Below are positions 24,801-36,055 of a DNA stretch of 64,000 bases, piece after piece; positions within the stretch are counted from its first letter, which is position 1, and each line of letters starts with the position of its first letter. The notes under the pieces are model-generated. The model made no database searches, was not told the DNA's origin, and worked only from the letters and a program-made list of their open reading frames with translations. The DNA is from Euryodendron excelsum (lineage: Eukaryota > Streptophyta > Magnoliopsida > Ericales > Pentaphylacaceae): the NCBI GenBank assembly GCA_033060915.1, contig CM065394.1:15463501-15527500 (forward strand), given 5' to 3'. Both the position numbers and the translations under genes were made by a program.

Positions 24801-27800
24801 AAACAAATTTTTGTCAAAAAAAAAGTACGGAAAAAATATCACAACTCTAACACCGAGAGTCCGGCAACTGCGTCGTTTCTTTCAACACGTCACCCGTGCC
24901 TAGAACTTGCTACGTGTCAAATTTGACGAACTTCCGAGGCTGTTTGGGGGTTTTAGTACCGTAACGGCTTGAAAAACACGTTTTTGTAACAAAAAAGTAA
25001 AGGAAAAAATGCCACAGCTCTAACACCGTGAGTCCGGCAAGCGTGCCATTTCTTCCCACACATCACTTGTGCCTAGAACATGTTACGTGTCAATTTTGAT
25101 GGACTTCCGAGGCCGTTTGGTGGTTTTAGTGCCGAAAGTGCTTGAAAAACACATTTTTCTCAATAAAAAGTAAGGAAAAAATATCACAACTCTAACACCG
25201 TGAGTCCGGAAACTGTGCCGTTTCTTTCTACACATCACCCGTGCCTAGAACTTGCTACGTTTCAAGTTTGACGGACTTCCGAGGCGGTTTGGGGTTTTAG
25301 TACCGTAACAGCTTGAAAAACACGTTTTTCTAAAAAATAAGGAAAAAATGCCACAACTCTACTACCGTGACTTCGGAAACCGTGCCATTTCTTCCTACAC
25401 ATCACTCATGCCTAGAACATGCTACGTGTCAAGTTTGATGGAATTCCGAAGCCGTTTGGGGGTTTTAGTGCCAAAAGTGCTTGAAAAACACATTTTTCTC
25501 AAAAAAACGTAAGGAAAAAATGTCACAACTCTAACACCGTGAGTCCGGCAACTGTGCCGTTTCTTTTTGCACGTCACACGTGCGTAGAACTTGCTATGTG
25601 TCAAGTTTGATGGACTTCCGAGGCTGTTTGGGGGTTTTAGTACCGTAACGGCTTGAAAAACTTGTTTTTCTAAAAAAAAAGTAAGGAAAAAATGCCACAA
25701 CTCTAACACCGTGAGTCCGGCAAGCGTGCCGTTTCTTCCCACACATCACTCATGCCTAGAACATGCTATGTGTCAAGTTTGATGGACTTCCAAGGCTGTT
25801 TGGGGGTTTTAGTGCCGAAAGTGCTTGAAAAACACATTTTTCTCCAAAAAAAGTAAGCAAAAAATATCACACCTCTAACACCGTGTGTCCGGCAACTGTG
25901 CCGTTTCTTTCTACACGTCAACCGTGCCTAGAACATGCTACGTGTCAAGTTTGACGGACTTCCGAGGCTGTTTGGGGGTTTTAGTACCGTAACGGCTTGA
26001 AAAACACGTTTTTGTAAAAAACAAGTGAAGGAAAAAATGCCACAGCTCTAACACCGTGAGTCCGGCAAGCGTGCCATTTCTTCCCACACATCACTTGTGC
26101 CTAGAACATGTTACGTGTCAATTTTGATGGACTTCCGAGGCCGTTTGGAGGTTTCAGTGCCGGAAGTGCTTGAAAAACACATTTTTCTCAATAAAAAGTA
26201 AGGAAAAAATATCACAACTCTAACACCGTGAGTCCGGAAACTGTGCCGTTTCTTTCTACCCATCACCCGTGCCTAGAACTTGCTACGTTTCAAGTTTGAC
26301 GGACTTCCGAGGCGGTTTGGGGTTTTAGTACCGTAACAGCTTGAAAAACACGTTTTTCTAAAAAATAAGAAAAAAATGCCACAACTCTAACACCGTGACT
26401 TCGGAAACCGTGCCATTTCTTCCTACACATCACTCATGCCTAGAACATGCTACGTGTCAAGTTTGATGGACTTCCGAAGCCGTTTGGGGGTTTTAGTGGC
26501 AAAAGTGCTTGAAAAACACATTTTTCTCAAAAAAACGTATGGAAAAAATGTCACAACTCTAACACCGTGAGTCCGGCAACTGTGCCGTTTCTTTTTGCAC
26601 GTCACACGTGCGTAGAACTTGCTATGTGTCAAGTTTGATGGACTTCCGAGGCTGTTTGGGGGTTTTAGTACTGTAACGGCTTGAAAAACTTGTTTTTCTA
26701 AAAAAAAGTAAGTAAAAAATGCCACAACTCTAACACCGTGAGTCCGGCAAGCGTGCCATTTCTTCCCACACATCACTCATGCCTAGAACATGCTATGTGT
26801 CAAGTTTGATGGACTTCCAAGGCTGTTTGGGGGTTTTAGTGCCGAAAGTGCTTGAAAAACACATTTTTCTCCAAAAAAAGTAAGCAAAAAATATCACAAC
26901 TCTAACACCGTGTGTCCGGCAACTGTGCCGTTTCTTTCTACACGTCAACCGTGCCTAGAACATGCTACGTGTCAAGTTTGACGGACTTCCGAGGCTGTTT
27001 GGGGGTTTTAGTACCGTAACGGCTTGAAAAACACGTTATTCTAAAAAAAAAGTAAGGAAAAAATGCCACAGCTCTAACACCGAGAGTCGGGCAAGCGTGC
27101 CGTTTCTTCCCACACATCACTCCTGCCTAGAAAATGTTACGTGTCAATTTGGATGGACTTCCGAGGCAGTTTGGAGGTTTTAGTGCCGAAAGTGCTTGAA
27201 AAACACATTTTTCTCAATAAAAAGTAAGGAAAAAATATCACAACTCTAACACCGTGAGTCCGGCAACTGTGCCGTTTCTTTCGACACGTCACCCTTGCCT
27301 AGAACTTGCTATGTTTCAATTTTGATGGACTTCCGAGGTGGTTTGGGGGTTTTAGTAAGGTAACGGCTTGAAAAACACGTTTTTCTAAAAAAAAAGTAAG
27401 GAAAAATGCCACAACTCTAACACCGTGAGTAAGGCAACCGTGCCGTTTCTTCCTACACATCACTCATGCCTAGAACATGCTACGTGTGATGTTTGACGGG
27501 CTTCCGAGGCTGTTTGGGGGTTTTAGTACTGAAAGTGCTTGAAAAACACATTTTTCTCAAAAAAAGTAAGTGAAAAATTTCACAACTCTAACACTGTGAG
27601 TCCGGCAACTGTGCCGTTTCTTTCTACATGTCACCCATGCCTAGAACATGCTACGTGTGAAGTTTGACGGACTTCTATGACCGTTTGAGGGTTTTAGTAC
27701 CGAAACGGGTTGAAAAACAGTTTTTTCTCAAAAAAAAATAAGGAAAAAATGTCACAACTTTAACACCGGGAGTCCGACAACCGTGCCGCTTCCTCTCACA

Positions 27801-28930
27801 CGTCACTCGTGCCTAGAACATGCTATGTGTGAAGTTTGACGGACTTCCTAGGCCGTTTGGGGGTTTTAGTACCGAAAGTGCTTGAAAAGCACGTTTTTCT
27901 CAAAAAAAAGTAAGGAAAAAATATCACAACTCTAACACAGTGAGTCCAGCAACCGTGCCGTTTCTTTCTACACTTCACCCATGCCTAGAACTTGCTATGT
28001 GTCAAGTTTGACAAGCTTCCGAGGCTTTTGGGGGATTTTAGTACCGTAACGACTTGAAAAACACGTTTTTCTCAAAAAAAGAAGGTAAGGAAAAAATGCC
28101 ATAACTCTAACACCGTGAGTCCGGCAACCGTGCTATTTCTTCCCACACGACACCCATGCCTAGAACATGCTACTTGTGAAGTTTGATGGACTTCTGTGAC
28201 CGTTGAGGGTTTTAGTACCGAAACGAGTTGAAAAACAGTTTTTTCTCAAAAAAAAAGTAAGAAAAAAATATCACAACTCTAACACCGGGAGTCCGACAAC
28301 CGTGCCATTTTTTTTCACACATCACCCGTGCCTAGAACTTGCTACGTGTCAAGTTTGACAGACTTTCGAGGCCGTTTGGGGGTTTTAGTACCGAAAGGGC
28401 TTTAAAAACACGTTTTCTCAAAAAAAAAAAGTACGAAAAAAATATCACAACTCGTAGACCAAGAGTCCGGAAACTGTGCCGTTTCTTCCCACATGTCACT
28501 CGTGCCTAGAATATGCTACGTGTGAGGTTTGACAGACTTCCAAGACCGTTTGAGGGTTTTAGTACCGAAACGAGTTGAAAAATAGTTTTTTCTCAAAAAA
28601 AAGTAAGGAAAAAATATCACAACTCGAACACTGTGAGTGCTGCAACTGTGCCATTTTTTTCCACATGTCACCTGTGCCTAGAAATTTTCTACGTGTCAAG
28701 TTTGACGGACTTTCGAGGCTGTTTGGGGGTTTTTGTACCGTAACGGCTTGGAAAACACATTTTTCTAAAAAAAAAAGTAAGGAAAAAATGCCACAACTCT
28801 AACACCGTGAGTCCGGCAATGGTGCCATTTCTTCTCACACGTCACTCATGCCTAGAACATGCTACGTGTGAATTTTGACGGACTTTCGAGACCGTTTGAG
28901 GGTTTTAATACCGAAACGGGTTGAAAAGTA
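18850..28930. repeat. 10-kb tandem array of a 171-bp satellite
   Basis: About 59 head-to-tail monomers of 169-173 bp. Landmarks in each are an A-run with GTAAGGAAAAAAT, CACAACTCTAACACCGTGAG, TTTCTTCCCACACATCACTC, GCCTAGAACATGCTACGTGT, GACGGACTTC and GGGTTTTAGTACCG. At least three monomer types alternate (ending GAGTTGAAAAACAG, GTGCTTGAAAAACACA or GGCTTGAAAAACACG). Multi-monomer blocks recur with offsets of about 1.38 kb (20,582 and 21,963), 1.73 kb (20,963 and 22,689) and 1.03 kb (25,422 and 26,450), that is 8, 10 and 6 monomers. The open frames of 60-108 residues here are repeat shadows. Confidence 0.95.
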
Positions 28931-29985
28931 CAAAAGAGTTTCCAAAACTGTGAAAATGGTCTAACTCCCTACTCCGGAGTCCTTTTTGAGATTTGTTTTT
29001 TGTCACACCTCACTTTTTCCTAGATCATTCCATGTGTAAAGTTTCATGGCCATCGGAGGCCGTTTCAAGATTTTGGTTTCTCAAAACCAAAAAAAGACCT
29101 CAAAAATTTTGAAAGAGTTTCCGAAATTGTGAAAATGCTCTAACTCTCTATTCTGGAGTGCCTTTTTAGTTCCATTTATTTTCACACCTCACTTTTGCAT
29201 AGATCATTCCAGGAGTAAAGTTTCATGGCTATCTAAGGCCGTTCGAGATTTTAGTACCTTAAATCCCAAATAACAATCGAAAGATAACGTAAAAGTTTCC
29301 AAAACAGTAACAATACTCTAACTCTCTACTTCAAAGTCCTTTTTTAGTTCTGTTTTTTTTTTCACACCTTACTTTTGACTACATCATTCCATGTGTAAAG
29401 TTTCATAACTATCCGAGGCCGTTTTGCTATTATAGTACATGAAACCCCAAAAAAGACTCGAAAATTACAAAAGAGTTTTCAAAACAGTGCAAATAGTCTA
29501 ACTCTATACTCCAGATCCCTTCTTCAATTCCATTTATTTTTGCACCTCACTTTTGCCTATATCTTTTCACAAGTTAAGTTTTATGGCTAGCTGAGGTCGT
29601 TTAGGGATTTTTGTACCTCAAGACCAAAAAACGACCCAAAATTTTAAACAAGTTTGCAAAATAGTGAAAATGATCTAACTCTCTGCTTTGGAGTCCTTTT
29701 TAAGTTCCGTTTGTTTTCATATGTACCTCATTTTTTCCTATATCATTTTACATGAAAAGTTTGATGGCTATCTAAAAACCTCAAAAAATTACCTAAAAAT
29801 AACATTGAAGTTTCCAAAACCGTGACAATGCTGTAAATCCCTCGTCACGAATGATTATTTTAGTTCTGTTTGTTTCAACACCTCATTTTTTACTAGACTA
29901 TCCTATGTGCAAAGTTTGAAGGCTATCCTAAGGTTGTTCCAGGATTTTAGTACCTAAAACCTCCAAAAAGATAGCATGGAAATAA
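28931..29985. repeat. Diverged satellite monomers
   Basis: Six or so units of about 170-180 bp continue the array but differ strongly from it. They share the layout of the main monomer: a block of CTAACTC(T/C)CTACTC, a CACACCTCACTTTT block, CCTAGATCATTCCATGTGTAAAGTTTCATGGC (the counterpart of CCTAGAACATGCTACGTGTGAAGTTTGACGG) and GAGGCCGTTT..GATTTT. They look like an older, unhomogenised edge of the same family. Confidence 0.8.
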
Positions 29986-29989
29986 GATT

Positions 29990-30864
29990 TTTTGCTACAA
30001 AAATTAGTTTCGTCACAAAATGTGTATTTATTGTGACATACCTAGTTTTCCAACAAAGTTTATTGTGACAAAAAAATTTCATTGCAATAAGAATAATCTA
30101 TTATGACAAAGAGTTTTGTCACTATCTATGAGAGTAGAATTTATTGTGACGAAAATAGTTTGTACCAGTAGGTTTTACTTGTTGTGAAGTGTTTCATTGT
30201 CATATGTTAAAATAAAGATTTATCGCTACAAATTTATTTTGTCACTAATATATCAAAAAAACAACTACTATGACAAATTTATTGTGATGAAAATATTATG
30301 TCACAAATGTCAATCCCATTAATGCCGAAAGCTCGTTGTGACAAAAAACTTTGTCACAATAAACGGACCCTATAATGACGAAGTATGTTTGTCACTATAT
30401 ATCCACAAATGAAACTTTATTGTGACAAATCTATTGTGATGAAAATATTATGTCACAAATGTTAATCCCACCAATGCCAAAAGCTTGTTGTGACTAAAAG
30501 CTTTGTCACAATAAGCAGAACCTATTGTGACAAAGTTTCGTTTGTCACTATATACAAAAAATAAAACTTTATTGTGACAAATTTATTGTGATGAAAATGT
30601 TATGTCACAAATGTTTATTCCCGCCATTGACCAACACTTCCCGCCATGACATTCTTGACAAACTATCATGACAAATGAGTTTTGTCACAATTGCGGACTT
30701 CTTGTGACGAACTATTGTGACAAAATATTGTTTTGTCACTAATTTACCTCTTGGTATGACATTTTGTGACAAGATTGATTTTTGTCACGGTAGGTGTATA
30801 TTTCGTGACAAATTTCATTTCGTCACAATAAAATTTGTAGCAATATATGATATTTGTTGTAGTG
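29990..30864. repeat. Right terminus and subterminal repeats of the CACTA element
   Basis: Dense copies of TTTGTCACAATA and TATTGTGACAAA-like motifs in both orientations, matching the left subterminal zone. Two longer blocks (near 30,270-30,420 and 30,420-30,560, with TTATTGTGATGAAAATATTATG) are tandem duplicates. The region ends TTGTTGTAGTG at 30,864 and is followed by AGT. Confidence 0.85.
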
Positions 30865-30867
30865 AGT
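30865..30867. repeat. Target-site duplication AGT, right
   Basis: Matches AGT at 1345-1347 on the other side of the CACTA element. Confidence 0.75.
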
Positions 30868-32232
30868 TAGTACGTTAACTTTTACCTGTAAGGCGTAAAA
30901 AAAAAGGGGTTAATTTCAAATAGACCCCTATAGTGGCAGAGTTAGAAAATATTTTCAGGAGGAGCAACCGTTAATAAAAACTAAGGAATTTTTTTTTTTT
31001 TGATAATCAACAGTAGGCCAATAGAGTACTTAACTTTTATATATGCGTATAATGTATATAAGCTTAAATATATAATATATAACGAAAATTTTAATGCAAA
31101 ATAACTATTTAAGTGGGGCATTTATAAATTTTTAGAGAAGCAAATTGAGAAATATTTTATCAATTGTTAGTAAAAATGACATTCTTGAAAATTTGAGCAA
31201 GGGCATTTACAAATTCAAAGGGGGGGGGGGGGGGGGGGGGGGGGGGGAGGGGCTAGGCATTTACAAACCTCAGAGGGGGCAAATTAATTTTTTTTTCAAA
31301 TTTATAGGCAAAAATGTAATTCGTAAAAGCTTAAGTGGGGCACTTGTCCTCTTTGGACCTACATTAGGTCTGCCCGCTCATGTGGTTTGGTGTATTAGCA
31401 GTTAGACTCACTACCTTTCAAAATAAGCAGCTAGACCCCCCTAAGCTTTTGTGTATTGGTAGCTAGATCCCCTACCGTTTGCTCCGTCATATATTTTCAT
31501 TTGTTGACTAATTTGATCGCATGAATTGACAAATTTGCCCTCATTTTACAATAAAAATAGAAAAAATGCAATTTGCTACTAACAGTTGTTCAAACACACA
31601 TTTTTACTAAAAATCTCTCTCTCTCTCTCTCTCTCTCTTCCTTCTTATCTCACTATTTCTTGTTACACAATATCCTAAAAAGAGAAGGTATAATTCACAT
31701 TGGTTATAGCAAATTCACACTAGCTAAAAAGTTTACTGAACACAAGAACACTCATAACCTGAAGGTAGTTCATAACTAAAGTATTTGTATCTTAATTCAC
31801 ATTAGCACTAACCACATCAAAGGTCATGAGTGCAAGCCAGTAGGACAAAATGAAAATTATTTTATTTTTGTGTCTTTTTTTTCTTAAATATATTTCTTAT
31901 TTGCTTTAACAGCTTCCCAAACAACCTTCCTTGCTAAGTGTATTTAAATCTAACTTTGTCACACTAAATTATTGAATTTTGTATACCATTGAGGCATGGA
32001 TAAAACCACAAGACCTCGGATAAGTCCAATATAATTATTGTGTCCCAGATAAGTCCAATTGAATTTATATTCAAACAACAACATATCATTTGAAATTCCA
32101 ATACAATGACTATCAAATCCAAGAATCAATTTTCTTTTGACCAAAGAGTAACTTTTCAACCACACAAAGGGAACCCCCTTTTTTTTTGTTGCTAACTGCA
32201 CACTAATGAAAAAAAGGAAAAACTTTTGCTAT
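30868..32232. other. AT-rich flank without a recognised gene
   Basis: No coding gene is recognised. Features seen: a run of 28 G at 31,220-31,247, preceded and followed by related phrases (GGGCATTTACAAATTCAAAG, GGCATTTACAAACCTCAGAG) that suggest a short duplication; a TC microsatellite at 31,613-31,638; and two related phrases near 31,410 and 31,450 (AGCTAGACCCC/AGCTAGATCCCC). The 80- and 86-residue frames have no recognisable domain. Confidence 0.5.
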
Positions 32233-33540
32233 TGTAAGCACCCCATTTTTACTCGCTCGACAATCTCTGGTCCACTTTGGTCTTCCAGTAAAATGTCACA
32301 ACACTATCAAGCCCTAATCGGCTTTCAAACTCTAGCCTAGTCAATTGGTCACTTCCCGAGCCCATAGAACCTAATTGAAGCCAAATGACCAAAATACCCC
32401 TAGGCACTCCAAGCAGTTTCCCACGATCGATCGATCTCCAGAACTAATGCCACACACCGACGGAGTGACAGAAATACTCACAAACTATCACACCGTCGGA
32501 GTAATGAAAGCACTCACAAACTTTCCAAAGGAGTTTTCAGAGACCATGCAGCCTCTAAAACCAATTACCAACGTTGAAGTAACAGAAATACTCACAAACC
32601 TTAAACGGTTCACTTCAAGGGTCTGCTAGCCTTCCAATGTAAAATGCTCGTTATGCCCTTTGGCATTCGGTAGTTACCTAAGATCAGGCAGTCTCTGGAA
32701 CGAACACCAAGCCGTTAGAGTGACAGAAACACTCACAAACATTTAAGCTGTTGGAGTGACGAGAACACTCACCAGGTCAGCATGGGTTTTGCCATTAAAC
32801 CACCCAGTATCACAAGACCGAATGCGCCTCTTGGCCATGGCACATTTATTGGAGAAAAGAGAGACCTTTGAAAATCAACCCATCACAACCGTTAGAGTGA
32901 CAGAAACACTTGTAAACCCAAGTCAATACCAATGCCTGCTAGCCCATCTAGGTGAAAAACGACCAACCTGCCCCTTGGGCATGATAGCACAGTTTGTAAG
33001 CAAGTGCAAACTCCTTAAGACGGTAAGTCCATCCAACTCAGTATGTCTTGCGAGAAAATACAAACTCCTCGAGACAGTAAGTCCATCTAACCTGGCACAT
33101 CTTTAAGAAAGTACCAAGTCCTCGAGATTGTAAGTCCACCTTCCAGAATTGTCCCTGAATAGTTCAGCATGTTTGATATGCCATTCTAGTCGACTTCGGA
33201 CAAATTTCGGTTATACACGGTCAAAATGAACGTTTTGCTCTAAGCACTCCAGCATGTCCTTTGAGAAATTACAAATTCTTCAAAACAATAAGTCCACCTT
33301 CTAGAACTGTTCCTAAATAGTCTGATATGTTCGATATGCCACTCAAATCCATCCCGGTCACATTTTGACAAGTTTCGATCAAAATTACTATTTTGTCCCT
33401 AGTGGCCCGGGCATTTCCTAAACCATACCAGCTTTGAGTGCCAAACCGACATTCATTAGGATACTCTGAACGAGATCCTTGTCCATTTCCAAGCGAATCC
33501 CCTTACTCGAAATACCTATAAATCAACAAAAGCTTCCCTA

Positions 33541-33925
33541 AGCATCTCGTAGATGCTCCGATAGGGTTATCTTTTTTTTTTATTCCTTGATTAAAATGTA
33601 TCCTCAAATGACTTGAGAAATGCGTAAATTAAGGAATTTTCAAAAGTCTTTCCAAAGTTCTTTCCATCAATTCGGCTTGATTGGAAAGATCACTTCTCGA
33701 GGCATCTAATTGTGTGGCCCAAAAGTTGCCAAGCATCTTACAGACTTTCCTCTAGAGTTGACTTTTTTTTTCAATTTTCTAATTAAAACGCATTGTCAAA
33801 CGACTTGAGAAATGCATAAATCAGGAAATTCTCAAAAGTGTTTTTAATGCACTTTCCATCGGTATGATTTGATTGGAGATATTGCTTCTTGAAAGCTCCG
33901 ATCACGTGGCCCCAAAATTGTTATT
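33541..33925. repeat. Tandem duplication of about 190 bp in LTR A
   Basis: Two diverged direct units (33,541-33,731 and 33,732-33,925). Each starts AGCATCT and carries a T-run, AATGACTTGAGAAATGC or its variant, and TTTCCATC before a TTGATTGGA block. They lie upstream of the TATA box and so in the U3 part, where retrotransposon enhancer repeats often occur. Confidence 0.65.
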
Positions 33926-34299
33926 TCCAAAAATCCACAAAGCGTGTCACAAGCAATCTGAAAAAGCTTATTTTCATGTATGCTTCCCGATGAAATATCT
34001 TCTTGATCTAGAATCCTTTGAAGCCCCCCGAGGGCTCCCATTTCATGAGACAAAGCGGAGGAAAGTCATGAATGTGATCGATTTTCCTAAATCTTTCTCG
34101 GATTGCATGAATTTCGAGGTGAAGTCAGCATAAAAGTTCTCGATAGCGAAGCGTGTGCTATAAGCGCCTAAAAAATGATTAGATCGTCTAAAGCTTTGCT
34201 TTCTGCCTAATATAAGGTAGTACAAAGAGTGCCACATGTCATCTTCTTAGAGGCACAGTACAAGAGCATGTAGCACATGCGCCTGCTTCCAAAATTTTG

Positions 34300-34311
34300 C
34301 CTATAAATACA
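34300..34311 (+). promoter_or_regulatory. TATA box of LTR A
   Basis: CCTATAAATACAAGCC is followed by CTCCCCCT and matches the box of LTR B (CTTATAAATACAGACC at 50,305) in both sequence and context. It marks the U3/R side of the LTR. Confidence 0.65.
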
Positions 34312-35779
34312 AGCCTCCCCCTGCATATTCGAGTGGCCAAAACAATAGCGAAGGCCTACTAAAATAGCCCTAGAACTCCAAAAAAATCCTATACACTTCG
34401 CCCATTAAGTATCCAAGCTAGATTCAACCTCTCTTTAGTCTATACACTCCATTTTCCAAAACTCGAAGCAACCTTGAAGGCCATTTTCAGCCCACTTCAA
34501 GGCTAATGAAGACCCTTCAAAACTCAAGCAAAGCCTTCCATTGAAGATTGAAGAAGTTGTGAAGACAAGGTCGTATTTCTATTTACATTTTGCTATCCCT
34601 ACTCTTCTCTTCTCCTTCCTAGCCTATTTAGGCTATTCTCTATTTTACTCCCCATCTTCTACCCCCCTTTCTTGCTTGCTTGAATAAGAGAACCTTAGGT
34701 CCATGCTTAGGGGAAGCTTTGAAGCCACCGAGTGGGGGCTCCCCCTTTAGCCCACCTTATCATGGTATGGGCCATAGGCCCCTTGCATTGTGGTATGGCC
34801 CCCTTGCATATGTTTGTTATGCTTATGTATTGTATGTTGGCTCCATTTTCATGTTCATCATCATTTTTCAAAAACTCCCACTATTTCTATTTATATGTCT
34901 TTCTCAAACTCCATATACAAATGTTTTTCTTAAAAAAAAAAAATAGTTTTAAGAGTTGGCTCCTTGAAGCCTAGTTCAAACCCTAAATTTACATGCCTTA
35001 GGAAGCCTCCCCTACACCCCTTAACTTTCATTTTGCATTCTTGCATCTTCTACTTTCAAATTGCATTAAAATGGTTTTCAAACCTTCTCTTTCATTTTGG
35101 TTTTTAAAGTTTCGCTCTTGTGAGTTTGTTGTTAGAATGGTCCCCATGGAGACTCTCTTGAGTGGTCTTCCCATTGTATTGACCATATGAACCCTAGCTC
35201 ACAAGAGTGGTTTTCTATACCCCAAAAGTGGTTTTCAAAACAACTCTCTTCAAGAAGGGTTGCTCAAAAGTTCATTCCCTTTAATTTGCATAAAAATGGT
35301 TTTTCAAGACTACCATTTCCATTTTTTATTTCTAGAAGTTTTGCTTTCTTGAATATTGTGGTTGGAATAGTCTCATGGAGTCCTCTTTGGAATGATTTCC
35401 CTTAAATCGACCATATGAACCCTTATTCTTTGAAGTGGTTTTCAACATCGATCTTAAAAGTGGTTTTTCCAAAACCTCCTCTCTAAAAATTGATTTCCAA
35501 AAGTTCGTTATCTTTAGTTTTCAATTAAAGAAGTTTTCAAAACTACCTATTGATTTTCAAAAGTTTTACTCTATTAAATTAGTGGTTAAAATGGTTCCAA
35601 AGCAACCCTCTCTCGTGTGGTTTTCAAATACCGACAATATGAACCCAATACTCACTTGAGTAGTTTTCATAAAATGATTTTCAAAATACCCTTTCAAGTT
35701 TCATGCATAAAACCACTTTCCAAAACCACTAGGTCCAAACCCTATTTCAAAATCACTCTCCAAAATCACTTTCAAAACC

Positions 35780-36055
35780 CTAGGTTAACTTGACCCTAAT
35801 TGTCCCTAGGTTAACTTGATCCTAGTTGTCCAACCTTAAGTTAACCTAACCCAAGTTAGTTGACCCTAGGTCAACCAAAGCTTAGGTTAACCTAACCCTA
35901 GTTAGTTAACCCTAGGTCAATCCAACCCTGAGTTAACCTAATTCTAGGTAGTTAACCCTAGGTCAATCCAAACCTAGTCCAACCTAACCTTGGTTGTCCA
36001 ACCCTAGGTTAACCTAACCTAAGTTAGTTAACCCTAAGTCAACCCAACCAAGATT
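35780..36055. repeat. AGGTTAACCTAACCC-rich minisatellite in LTR A
   Basis: Irregular repeats of about 45-50 bp built from the words AACCCTAGGT, AGGTTAACCTAACCC and AGTTAGTTAACC. AGGTTAACCT is itself a palindrome. The words resemble plant telomere repeat (CCCTAAA) but never form a regular telomeric run, so this is LTR-borne sequence and not an interstitial telomere. Confidence 0.7.

Larger units (their letters stand above)
1348..30864 (-). mobile_element. 29.5-kb CACTA (En/Spm-like) DNA transposon
   Basis: The element opens with CACTACAACAA at 1348 and closes with the inverted TTGTTGTAGTG at 30,864, flanked by AGT on both sides. Beyond the 11-bp perfect inverted repeat, both ends share a weaker match (TTGCTA followed by AAATTTT) and then hundreds of bases rich in TTTGTCACAATA-like motifs in both orientations. 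Both transposon genes inside are on the minus strand, so the biological 5' side is the right end. About half of the length is tandem DNA: a 5 x 660-bp array, a 3 x 500-bp array, and 10 kb of 171-bp satellite plus 1 kb of diverged monomers. At 29.5 kb it is long for the superfamily. An alternative, a smaller element at 1348-3525, is discussed in the findings. Confidence 0.85.

Noticed and set aside
20582..28802. Open frames of 60-108 residues on both strands, several nearly identical (for example starting MMCGKKRHACPPHGVR)
   Set aside because: They follow the 171-bp satellite in phase, exist only because the monomer is 171 (57 x 3) bases, and repeat at the multi-monomer offsets. They are shadows of the repeat, not a protein family.
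18850..28930. CRISPR-like regular repeats
   Set aside because: The whole 171-bp unit is repeated without unique spacers, and the sequence is eukaryotic.
35780..36055. Interstitial telomere
   Set aside because: CCCTAA-like words occur but never as consecutive regular repeats, and the tract is part of an LTR.
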